Part shown: piece after piece, positions 18,301 to 26,000 of the stretch | How the letters are laid out: every line of letters begins with the position of its first letter | Position numbering within the stretch: position 1 is the stretch's first letter | Origin: Brevibacillus parabrevis | GTDB taxonomy: Bacteria > Bacillota > Bacilli > Brevibacillales > Brevibacillaceae | Assembly: GCF_003710905.1 (NCBI RefSeq) | Contig: NZ_RHHV01000003.1 | Coordinates: 186,001-250,000, forward strand | Reading direction: 5' to 3' | Length of the DNA stretch: 64,000 bases | Position numbers and translations under genes: made by a program | Notes under the pieces: generated by a model | Database searches by the model: none | What the model was told of the DNA's origin: nothing | The model's input: the letters and a program-made list of their open reading frames with translations, nothing else

Positions 18301-18448
18301 CATTTCCGGCCTGTTGTTCTCAACGCTTTTGACACTGATTGTCGTGCCGTCCTTCTACACGGTATTGACTCAGCGCAAATTGAAAAAGCAGGCGAAAAAA
18401 GCGGCAAAACGTCCGGACTTGTACGGTCCGGAGGCAGAAATGATGTAA
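15338..18448 (+). CDS. RND efflux transporter, AcrB-like
   Basis: A 1,036-residue inner-membrane pump, typical RND length. Two halves each have one membrane segment followed by a large extracytoplasmic domain (about 30-330 and 560-865) and a bundle of further segments. The proton-relay signature is visible in segment 4 as GILVDDAVVVNDNIERR (about 390-406, Asp-Asp), and GYRIDIGGE precedes the second bundle. It exports hydrophobic compounds driven by the proton gradient; the substrate is unknown. The start is GTG with GGAGGG upstream, overlapping the adaptor gene by four bases. A strong terminator follows. Confidence 0.9.
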   Translation: MIKYIVAKRKITLLFFIMVVLVGFLSFFQLPKQESPDIIVNLATVTTIYPGASPEKVEQTVTKKLEEKINELQGLNYVSSTSSLGVSFIIVEAKSDVDPKQKWDELRKKVKDAEADLPADAKQPIINDDLNRTFVQTFAVTADTQEQLYSMRDMFKSWKEQLRTIPNVADVQVEGLPKQEVRIEVDTQKLSQFGITWGQVMMAVKQENEKIPLGDLTTDKRTYQLKLAENANVDELNKVLIARTPEGFPIYLKDIGQAKMTTETVKTTSYYNGKPSISVSINAETGSDVPSLQKRVDEMMLTLDKSLPAGAERHSIYSQNERVDELFSDLTREMIIAVIAVLLVCTLGLNLITSFVVALAIPISLAVGLLFLPSLGITMNMISIVSLIIVLGILVDDAVVVNDNIERRLSVLGEKPLAAAVNGAKEVSISIVTATLATIASFAPLMFLNGNAGQFIRPVPAIISLTMLASMVMSLTIIPIFRQWYETRRKSGVEGYRKPAGLLGKQLTQLTGWYAGKLMPKILKRPLMAGMIGVLIGTAAYGLVPLTPVQLFPNDDRPQFLIDIRMPVGSSLEETDRVVRGVSDWAMKQHGIESVASYAGSSAPKMFGGDTDAGSGITVGQLVVHFNEKETKVETILEPWTEEFKKLYPEATVLPKQLEAGPPVGKPVVIRVYGEDIETLRSLSAQIKDKVAGISGTFDVQDNFGVERYTLEFVVNKELMEQKLVNYTDLSTTLRLVSEGITVSEFDTGDELVDIKMFLQKGNEDPALLFQRLSIANARGELIPLSQLAEVKPTFSTQAIPHRDLSRSVTISADVKNRTATEVMTEIQPLLNSMSLPEGYRIDIGGETSEQTDIFIDMGKLSIIVVFLILILIAMQFYSLTIPVLVMSTVYLAVAGSLIGLFVTQTPLGFMTMMGVISLSGIVVRNGIVFIEFIEEARHAGGELKQAVISAGEARLRPILLTSFTAVAGLMPLAISGDVLFKPLAVTIISGLLFSTLLTLIVVPSFYTVLTQRKLKKQAKKAAKRPDLYGPEAEMM

Positions 18449-18457
18449 GGAAATAAC

Positions 18458-18510
18458 AGCAGCGGCAGTCTCTCGCGCGATTGGGCGAAGAGCGTGCCGC
18501 TGCTTTTTTT
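18458..18510 (+). terminator. Strong intrinsic terminator of the RND operon
   Basis: AGCAGCGGCA pairs with TGCCGCTGCT around a loop of 27 bases, followed by a T run. Confidence 0.9.
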
Positions 18511-18555
18511 ATGAAGCGTGCAAAAGCAAAAGCAAGCGGAGCAGGAGGGCATCGG

Positions 18556-19416
18556 TTATAGCTCAGATGCCTGTGTCCTTTTCGCTCTGCGCCAACCGCT
18601 GAACAAAAGCATTGGAATCGACATGGCCAGCAAGAGTGCGCAAAGAGCGGAAAGCGACTGGAACAGCCAGCCGTACTCTACTAGCCAGGGAATTTCATGC
18701 AACGGCATGTTTTTCATCAGGGGCAACGTCGGGACTAGCATGGCATCTGCAAAAATGTGCAGGACGATCGGCGCGCCTAACCCCCAACGCAAGGCGGCAA
18801 AGGCCCAAAGGACTCCGATCAGAAAAGATTCAAACAGGGTGCCGAGTCCATGCCCGGGCACGTGATAACAAGCGAACAGGAGCGACGGAACGATGAGGTA
18901 AAGCCATTTGGCATACCCGGGCCACTCTTTTCGGGAATAGAGGAGAGCGAGCAACAGCAACGGGATGCCGCGAAAGACCAGCTCTTCCCACAGAGGATTG
19001 TGCCAGGTGGCAAACACGAGCAGGTTTGCTTTGCCTGCCAGCTCCTGTGAGCCGATTGGCTGTAGTTTCGACCAGCCGCTGATTGCCTGAAATGCCGCAC
19101 CGCCCGCTTTTGCCAGCAAAAATCCGGCCAGAATGAACAGAAACGCTTCGACCAGGCTGCGTTTTTGTGCCAGACGAATCATGCTCAGCGTGTATACGAG
19201 CGTAAAGACAGCAAAAATAAACCAGCCAGGGAGTGGAACAGCCAGCTTCCACGCTGATTTTGGCCAGAACAGGAGCGTTACGGATATGGTTTCTTGCCAA
19301 AAGCCTGACTCGATGAATTGCCCCCAGGAGGCGATCAACGGCAGCAAAAGTACAATCAGCAGCAAACTGCCGGGTAACGGATTGGCGGACATCAAGCGAA
19401 AAGCGTTTTTCATCAT
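18556..19416 (-). CDS. CPBP (Abi/CAAX) family intramembrane metalloprotease
   Basis: A 286-residue membrane protein with about eight hydrophobic segments. The CPBP motifs are in order: WEELVFRGIPLL (Glu-Glu-x3-Arg, about 143-154), then CYHVPGHG (His) and HIFADAM (His near 223), which form the glutamate/histidine active site in the membrane. The family includes CAAX prenyl protease 2 and bacteriocin-immunity proteins; the substrate is unknown. GAGGG lies seven bases before the ATG. It is convergent with the RND operon and divergent from ywfO, so it is transcribed alone. Confidence 0.85.
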   Translation of the reverse strand: MMKNAFRLMSANPLPGSLLLIVLLLPLIASWGQFIESGFWQETISVTLLFWPKSAWKLAVPLPGWFIFAVFTLVYTLSMIRLAQKRSLVEAFLFILAGFLLAKAGGAAFQAISGWSKLQPIGSQELAGKANLLVFATWHNPLWEELVFRGIPLLLLALLYSRKEWPGYAKWLYLIVPSLLFACYHVPGHGLGTLFESFLIGVLWAFAALRWGLGAPIVLHIFADAMLVPTLPLMKNMPLHEIPWLVEYGWLFQSLSALCALLLAMSIPMLLFSGWRRAKRTQASEL

Positions 19417-19533
19417 GTTGCGACCCTCACATTGTTCAAGATTATTTTCTTTAATCCTCCTATTTATCCAATGATTGGTCTATACTAAAGGCACATTCTT
19501 CAGATTCTTTTAAGAGTTTGCTTGTGACAAGAA

Positions 19534-19557
19534 ACACGTCCAGACGTGTGATATGAT
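19534..19557 (+). promoter_or_regulatory. Extended -10 promoter with palindrome before ywfO
   Basis: A perfect inverted repeat ACACGTC-CA-GACGTGT (19534-19549) directly abuts TG-A-TATGAT (19549-19557), an extended -10 element; no good -35 is seen. The palindrome fills the place of the spacer, so a bound protein could block or activate. Confidence 0.5.
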
Positions 19558-19624
19558 AGAGTGAGACGATACTGTACGCAGAGAAATATAGAGAGAGAAC
19601 GCAAACAGGAAGGGAGTGTCCAGG

Positions 19625-20920
19625 ATGCAACAGCCCCAGCTGCTTCATGAAGAAAAGGTATTCAAAGACCCTGTCCACCGCTATGTCCATGTGCGGGACA
19701 AATTCATATGGGACTTGATCAACTCGCCAGAATTTCAACGTCTGCGCCGGGTCAAGCAACTGGGCACCAGCTTTTTTACCTTTCACGGTGGAGAGCACAG
19801 CCGGTTTAACCATTCGCTTGGCGTGTACGAGCTGATGCGGCGAATTTTGGAGACGTTTGAAGGCCGGATTCAACTGACGTACGAGGAAAAGCTGCTCTGC
19901 TTGTGTGCTGCTTTGCTCCACGATGTCGGACATGGGCCGTTTTCGCATTCCTTTGAAAAGGTGTTCAAGTACCACCACGAGGACTGGACGCGGGCAATCT
20001 TGCTCGGCGATACGCAAATCAACCGGATTTTGCGCCGTTTCGATGAGGAGTTCCCGAAAAAGCTGGCAGAAGTGATCAACAAAACGTACGACAACAAGCT
20101 GATTGTCAGCCTCATTTCCAGCCAGCTGGACGCAGACCGCATGGACTATTTGCTGCGAGATGCCTACTACACGGGTGTGAATTACGGAAACTTTGAGATC
20201 GAGCGCATTTTGCGAGTCATGCGACCGCAGGAGGACGGCATTGTTTTCAAGTTCAGCGGCATGCACGCGGTTGAGGACTACATCATGTCGCGCTATCAAA
20301 TGTATTGGCAAGTATATTTCCATCCGGTGACGCGCAGCGCGGAAGTTGTGCTTTGCAAAATTTTTCAGCGGGCCAAATGGCTGTTTGCCACAGGGTACAA
20401 GTTTTCCCAGGAGCCTGTCATGCTGCTTCCTTTTTTGACGGAAAAAGTGGAAGTGGCCGATTATTTGGCGCTGGATGAATCGGTGATTTTGTTCTACATG
20501 CAGCTTTGGCGCAAGGAAGAAGACGCTATTTTGAAAGATTTGTGCGCCCGTTTTTTGGACAGGAATCTCTTCAAATACGTCGAATATAATCCAAGAGATT
20601 TTCGCTTGCTGGCAGAACTGAAAGAACAGTTCATTGAGGCAGGGATCGACCCGATGTATTATTTGGAGGTAGACACGACCTCCGATCTTCCGTATGATTT
20701 TTACCGTGCCGGAGAAGAAGAGGAGCGGATTCCGATCATGCTCCAGATGCCTTCCGGCGAGCTGGTAGAACTGTCGCAGAAGTCTGAGATTGTACAGGCC
20801 ATTAGCGGAAAGCGCCGATTTGACTACAAATTGTACTTTCCATTGGATAAAGTCATGGCTTTGCCGGGGGAGCTATCCCGGAAGATTCGAGAACGTCTGG
20901 GAGTGATGGAGGATGCTTAA
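19625..20920 (+). CDS. ywfO: HD-domain phosphohydrolase YwfO
   Basis: A 431-residue cytoplasmic HD-superfamily protein. Metal ligands are visible: FNHSLGVYELM (His), LLHDVGHGPFSHSFE (His-Asp), and SSQLDADRMDYLLRDA (Asp). The overall layout matches B. subtilis YwfO (about 433 residues) and the dGTPase-like SAMHD1 group, which hydrolyse (deoxy)nucleotides. The pairing with ywgA just downstream, overlapping by eight bases, is the same as in B. subtilis. The ATG at 19625 is preferred; an in-frame GTG at 19616 is also served by the same purine-rich stretch. Confidence 0.87.
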   Translation: MQQPQLLHEEKVFKDPVHRYVHVRDKFIWDLINSPEFQRLRRVKQLGTSFFTFHGGEHSRFNHSLGVYELMRRILETFEGRIQLTYEEKLLCLCAALLHDVGHGPFSHSFEKVFKYHHEDWTRAILLGDTQINRILRRFDEEFPKKLAEVINKTYDNKLIVSLISSQLDADRMDYLLRDAYYTGVNYGNFEIERILRVMRPQEDGIVFKFSGMHAVEDYIMSRYQMYWQVYFHPVTRSAEVVLCKIFQRAKWLFATGYKFSQEPVMLLPFLTEKVEVADYLALDESVILFYMQLWRKEEDAILKDLCARFLDRNLFKYVEYNPRDFRLLAELKEQFIEAGIDPMYYLEVDTTSDLPYDFYRAGEEEERIPIMLQMPSGELVELSQKSEIVQAISGKRRFDYKLYFPLDKVMALPGELSRKIRERLGVMEDA

Positions 20921-21437
20921 TCGTCACGCCAAGATCATTCGTCTGATCGAAATTGTCGGCGAAGTGAGCGGGCGAAAAAAATTGCAGAAAATGGTGTACA
21001 TAGGAAAACATCTGGAGATGGATTTCGATGAGCGCTACGAGTTTCACATGTACGGTCCGTATTCGGAAGAGCTGACACTCAGGGTAGATGAGTTGTGCAA
21101 CATGGGGCTTCTGGATGAGCAGGTGGAGAGCAAGGGCGCCATTCACATGTACCGCTACTCGCTTAACGAAACGGGGCGAGATTTCCTCCGGTTTCACGAG
21201 GTCGACTTTGGCTTGGGAGAGCGAGCCATCTTGCGCATGAACGAAGAGAACTCCCGTTTTCTTGAACTGGTATCCACTATCTTGTACTTCAACCATTTGC
21301 CCTACGAAGAAATGAAGGGCAAAATTTTTACTTTTAAGAGCAAACAGCGCTATTCCGAGGAAGAAATCCGGAAGGGACAGGCTTTTATCGAGGAACTGCG
21401 TTCTTTGATGCACGGAGACGGCACGGAATTGAACTGA
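20913..21437 (+). CDS. ywgA: YwgA family protein
   Basis: A 174-residue cytoplasmic protein. It begins LNRHAKIIRLIEIVGEVSGRKKLQKMVYI, followed by FHMYGPYSEEL, a pattern shared by YwgA and by antitoxin SocA/Panacea-like proteins. No enzymatic motif is visible and no function is known to me. The start overlaps the end of ywfO by eight bases, so translation is likely coupled. Two terminators follow within 150 bases. Confidence 0.78.
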   Translation: MLNRHAKIIRLIEIVGEVSGRKKLQKMVYIGKHLEMDFDERYEFHMYGPYSEELTLRVDELCNMGLLDEQVESKGAIHMYRYSLNETGRDFLRFHEVDFGLGERAILRMNEENSRFLELVSTILYFNHLPYEEMKGKIFTFKSKQRYSEEEIRKGQAFIEELRSLMHGDGTELN

Positions 21438-21469
21438 TGTAAAATGTTTTGCATAAACGAACCAGCACG

Positions 21470-21510
21470 GCGTACGAACTTCCAACAGTTGTGGTACGTC
21501 ATTTTTTTTG
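21470..21510 (+). terminator. Intrinsic terminator after ywgA
   Basis: Imperfect hairpin built from CGTACGAACT and AGTTGTGGTACG with internal loops, followed by eight T. Confidence 0.6.
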
Positions 21511-21551
21511 TCTTTTTTCGCGGGTTTTTAAATCAGGGAACTGTCTGTCAA

Positions 21552-21580
21552 GTCGACCACAAAGCGGGTCGGCTTTTTTT
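21552..21580 (+). terminator. Second terminator after ywgA
   Basis: GTCGACC-ACAAAG-CGGGTCGGC stem-loop followed by seven T. It separates ywgA from the exported-protein cluster. Confidence 0.7.
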
Positions 21581-21675
21581 GTCTCACAATGACGCCGCAT
21601 AATACGGGCATCGTTCTTTGACAAAAACATAGTCAGTCCGTTTTCAATTTAGCCCGTGTGGAGGGAGCGAAGAAA

Positions 21676-22062
21676 ATGAAGAGAGTTCGGCACGGATGGT
21701 GGTGGAGTGTGCTCGGTAGCGTTATTTTGCTTGGCGCGTTGATTTTATGGAGTGGTGGGCTAGGTACGAAGGAGGCGAAGATCGTCTACGTTTTCAGCAA
21801 CAGTTGTGGATATTGCACAACGTTTACGCCCACGTTTGAAAAGGTGGCAAAAGATTATCCACAGGAATGGGTGGCACGACTGGACATCCAGAGGGACCGG
21901 GAGCTGGATGAAGCCATGCGTTTGGGAGCGCAGGCGACGCCCACGGTTTTTATCGTAGACGGGGAGCGGGTCATCGACAAACTGGAGGGGGATGTGCCGG
22001 AGGCGTTGCTGCGAAGCTTTTTGCAAAGACACCTGGAGCGGGATCTTTCGATAAATGGATAA
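21676..22062 (+). CDS. Membrane-anchored thioredoxin-like thiol oxidoreductase
   Basis: A 128-residue protein. An uncleaved-looking signal anchor (about 8-28, WWWSVLGSVILLGALILW) puts the rest outside the cytoplasmic membrane. The thioredoxin-like domain has the active site CGYC in VFSNSCGYCTTFTPTFE and the cis-Pro in AQATPTVFIV. The Cys-Gly-Tyr-Cys dipeptide is not the canonical CGPC and is closer to oxidase/isomerase-type relatives. The start at 21676 is 10 bases after GGAGGG. It overlaps the first in-frame codons upstream of the SLH gene. It could form or reshuffle disulfides in exported proteins; the 1,318-residue protein downstream has ten paired cysteines. That partner link is inference. 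Confidence 0.8.
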   Translation: MKRVRHGWWWSVLGSVILLGALILWSGGLGTKEAKIVYVFSNSCGYCTTFTPTFEKVAKDYPQEWVARLDIQRDRELDEAMRLGAQATPTVFIVDGERVIDKLEGDVPEALLRSFLQRHLERDLSING

Positions 22063-22099
22063 AATAGGTAAAATGTCTGGTAATAGGGAGGGGATAGGC

Positions 22100-23008
22100 G
22101 TGAAACTGATTGGAAAAACGTTGTGGACAAGTCTGTTGTTAGTGGGGATCGCGGTGGTGCAAAACGGTGGCAGCGAAAGCGAAGTTCTTCGTCTACATGT
22201 AGCGGAAGCAGCGGCAAAATCCGCTCCTGCCTCTGATTATGCCAATCATCCCGCCAAAGATGCCATTTCGCACGGCCTGCAAAAAGGCTACCTCTGGAAG
22301 TATCCGGACGGAAAATTTCACCCCGAGCAAACCGTGACCCAGTCGCAATTTGTAGCCAGTCTGGTAGCGATTCGGCAAGTAAGCGAAAAAGAGTCTGTGC
22401 CAGCACTCGCTGCGGGCCATTGGGCCAAAGACATCTACGAGCGCGCACAAAAGGCAGGCATTTTGGCGAATGTGCCCGTCAATCCGAACAAGCTGTTGAC
22501 GAAGGAAGAGGCGGCGCTGCTGGTGTTTAATGCGTGGAAGCCGTTTCGGGGGGAGAAAAATCCGAATTTGTCCAATACTGGTGCATTGATTACTTGGGGC
22601 TGGATGAAGGCGGCACCAAGCGGACAGCCCAAGTTCAGGGAGGACTTGCCCGTATTGCGGGGGGATGCGGCGGAGATTTTGCGGTATTTGTGGACGGATA
22701 AGTGGCAATTTGAACAAGGAGAAAAACTAGCCGACGATTTTCATAGAAGCCTTAAAATACAGAACGGAAGGATTGCTGGAAAAGTTCCAAAAGGAGATGC
22801 GAATTTCAAGATTAGGGCGATTTTCTTTACTAAGGAAAATGGACGAGAAGGCTTTGTAAACAATCAATCGTTTAATCTATCATTAGATAACATTGAGCAC
22901 CTAAGTTTTACAGTTATAAGTAATGCTAACTCAGCAGATGCAGGAATTTATCAGTACACAAAATTACCTGAGCTTGATAGAAAAAAAACCACTCAAAAAT
23001 TTTATTAG
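22100..23008 (+). CDS. Exported protein with SLH-like repeats and a mosaic C-terminus
   Basis: A 302-residue protein starting at GTG (22100), six bases after GGGAGGGG. A signal peptide (about 1-38) is followed by two S-layer-homology-like repeats (about 50-100 and 110-160; GLQKGYLWKYPDGKFHPEQTV..., AGHWAKDIYERAQKAGIL) and a third weak one. The last about 95 residues (from nucleotide 22,720) are in visibly AT-richer DNA and have no family I recognise. The upstream thioredoxin-like gene ends 37 bases before; the 1,318-residue gene starts 18 bases after. Likely role: surface anchoring by binding wall polymer. Function beyond that is unknown. Confidence 0.7.
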   Translation: MKLIGKTLWTSLLLVGIAVVQNGGSESEVLRLHVAEAAAKSAPASDYANHPAKDAISHGLQKGYLWKYPDGKFHPEQTVTQSQFVASLVAIRQVSEKESVPALAAGHWAKDIYERAQKAGILANVPVNPNKLLTKEEAALLVFNAWKPFRGEKNPNLSNTGALITWGWMKAAPSGQPKFREDLPVLRGDAAEILRYLWTDKWQFEQGEKLADDFHRSLKIQNGRIAGKVPKGDANFKIRAIFFTKENGREGFVNNQSFNLSLDNIEHLSFTVISNANSADAGIYQYTKLPELDRKKTTQKFY

Positions 23009-23026
23009 TAGAGAGGCGTAATCGTA

Positions 23027-26000
23027 ATGATAATGCATTTTTTCAGGGTAAGAAAGATAGCACGTATTGTGCTGTCTTTCTTTTTCTTATGCAGTTTATA
23101 CACAATTTATATGAATTTTGTCCTAGCAGCACCGAACCTACATGGAATTGCTGTCGCAACAGTGGATTTAAATAAAGAACTTGCACCGGAAGGACAATAT
23201 GATATCCTTACTATTTCTGGTATTGAAGGACAACTTGGTGCAACTATTTCTCAAATTGAAATCAATGGAGTCATCGACAGTAACAGAGTATTAGGTTTTG
23301 CGGATACAAACAAAAAGGCAGACAGAGGCTGGTATTTTGTAGATAACACTGAAGCCCCGGCCTGGATTAATCGTCTTGGTGGAAATCCTAATTATATTCT
23401 TGGCGGAAATGCAAATGTATACAGTAAGAAAATCTCAGCAGTTGAAGCTATTAACTTTCAACCCTACCAAGCCTACAACCTAGCCGAACTAGCCACAGCC
23501 TCCGGCGGAGCCGGCTACACCATTGGAGACAATCTCGAACCAAACGGGAATGGCTACATATCCGTAGGCCATTTCCGCACCACCCCTCAACCGACTGGAC
23601 AAGTCAGCACTAACAAAACCAAATACGAGGTCAACGAACAGGTGACCATTTCGGCGAATGCCACGGACTATTCTTACTATGACCGTGGCATTCTTGTTTG
23701 GAGTTTGTCCGTTGTCAACAAAACTACCGGGCGAGGCTACCACTCCTTTGTGACCAACGAAGAAATTCGCGATCAGAGCGGGTACGTGCCTGTTGTAAGC
23801 GAAACTAGCACCCCGAAGCCATTTGTATGGACAAACAGCTACCAATACAAGCCAGTGGAAGCGGGTCTCTACGAGGTAACACTGACGATAACCGACAGGC
23901 ATCACCGCTCCCGTCAAGGCTCGCCCAGCATCAACGTATCGACTCCTTACACGTACCAATTCACAGTAGGAGACGCGTCGCCGATCGACCCGAAGCCTCC
24001 TGTTGACCCGGAACCTGTCGGCTGCAAACGCACGACGATGGACTTGCGCATTGAAGAAGAGAAGACAGTCAGAGAGCTGCTGGGGGTAGCCGATCAGGGA
24101 GAGACTATCACTGTCGAGAAGTATGCCACGATTATCGCCACGGCGAAAAAGCCTGGTTCGTTTACGAAAAATGGTGTCGCTATGCAAACGGGAAGTGGCG
24201 ACAATCGCAAAGTTGGCATCACGGAAGCGCCTGAATCTGGCACATTCAAAATTGCCTATACGAGCGAAGACAAAACAGAATGTTGGGAAAAAAGCATTGC
24301 CGTCAAAAGAGGGGGCCAGGGAGTCGATCAATGCCCAATCGTTATGGTGAACGGCAAAGTGCTGTCAAGCGGTGCAACCATTGAATTGTCTCCGGGAGAG
24401 GAGATCAGGTTCAAGTCCACTTATCGGGACGCAGCCGGAGAAGTCAACCCGGCGTCCATTTTATGGGATGTGACAAAGCCTGACGGGACTGTCGAGACAT
24501 TGCCCAGGCGAGACAAGGGCGACCGCGCAGGATGGGTTACTTATAATTCCGATACATTTCGGCTTCCCTATACAGATGAGGTTGGCGAGGGTGTGACTTT
24601 GGACAAGGGAAAAACATATCGCGTGAAACTGAACTATAATCAGGCACTCTGGAGAGACAGGCCGGAGTGCGATTGGCAAATTACGATCAAAATTCGCGAT
24701 ATCAGCTGCTCAATCGCTGAACAGGAACGAATACGTTTCAAAAGATACGGGGAGCAACCTTCGCAGTTCCCGCCGGGCGGGGAGAGCTTTTCTGATTTCA
24801 AATTCATTCCGTTTTACAAGGAAAACTTTACGCTGACGCCAGAAGGATACCAGACTCACATGCGAGTGGCTGCCAGCAGCTCGGGAACCTGGTATGTGGA
24901 GAGAAACAATGAGAGAAAGCTGCTCGGCCAAAAACTAGGGGCGAGTGAGCAGCAAGCCGTTGTGCTGCCCGAAGACATCGAAGTGGGAGAGCAAATCAAA
25001 CTGGTTTTCATTTCCGAAACCGGATGCATCCGTGAATTTGTCTTTACTGTTCAAGGCTATGGCAGATGTTACAAAATGCTGATCAGTATGGAAACGCTCT
25101 CTGGTCAAGAGGCATGGACAAGGCCGATACAGCGCGGGGAAACCATTCGGCTTCAAGCGTCTGATTTTCCTGACAAGCGGTACGATCTGATGTTGTTTAC
25201 ATCCGAGGACACGAAAATGAACACGCAATGGCTGGACCCGGTTTCTTTGGAGTGGAAGTTTTCGCGGGACGGCCGGAGCTTGCCTTCTGATAAGCTTCCG
25301 GTTGAAAGTCACTGGATACGTCTCCCGGATGATGATGTGACAGACGAAGTGTTGCCAGGTTTGTACATGGTGGCGTTTTATGGCGAGTCCAACGAGACGT
25401 GTGACGGTTATATTTTCATTGAGATTGAAGGAGCGGATACGACCGACAAGGAAAATTTGCTCATTCTCAAAGAGAGTTTCGCGATTGCTCCCAAACAGCC
25501 GCAAGCAGCTGGGACAACAGGCGTCATTACGTTTCAAATTAAAAATGCAGGCAAACTCAAGCATGATACAAAGCTGGCAGTGAGATGGGACAGCTCGGCA
25601 AAAGAAACGATGCTCGATGTAGACGGATTTAAGCCGGGCGAGGTGCGTACGATCAAGGTTCCAACGCAATACCCGCAAAAATCCGAGGATTTTATTGCCC
25701 ATTTGAACCCGGCCCAAAATCAGCCGGAAAATGAAACGAACTGGGCAGACAACCGGGCAAAATGGCCTGTAAAAATCGTCGGAGGAAACATTCCGCAGCC
25801 CCCGGGAGGCGGAGAGGATTACGAAGGCGGGGAGATTGGACTGGAGATTTACGACAGCGATGGACGCCAATTGCAAAAGCTTCCGGTGCATGCAGATGGC
25901 GTATGGGAGAGAGAGCCAGCCAAAATTCGCGTCGTGATTGATCACACGAAAATCAATGAAGGCTATCAAAAGACACAGCAGCAAATCAATCAAAAAATAA

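Noticed and set aside
22055..22099. Upstream in-frame ATG for the SLH-like gene overlapping the thioredoxin-like gene
   Set aside because: GTG at 22100 has a strong GGGAGGGG at correct distance and starts a proper signal peptide; the upstream part would disrupt it.
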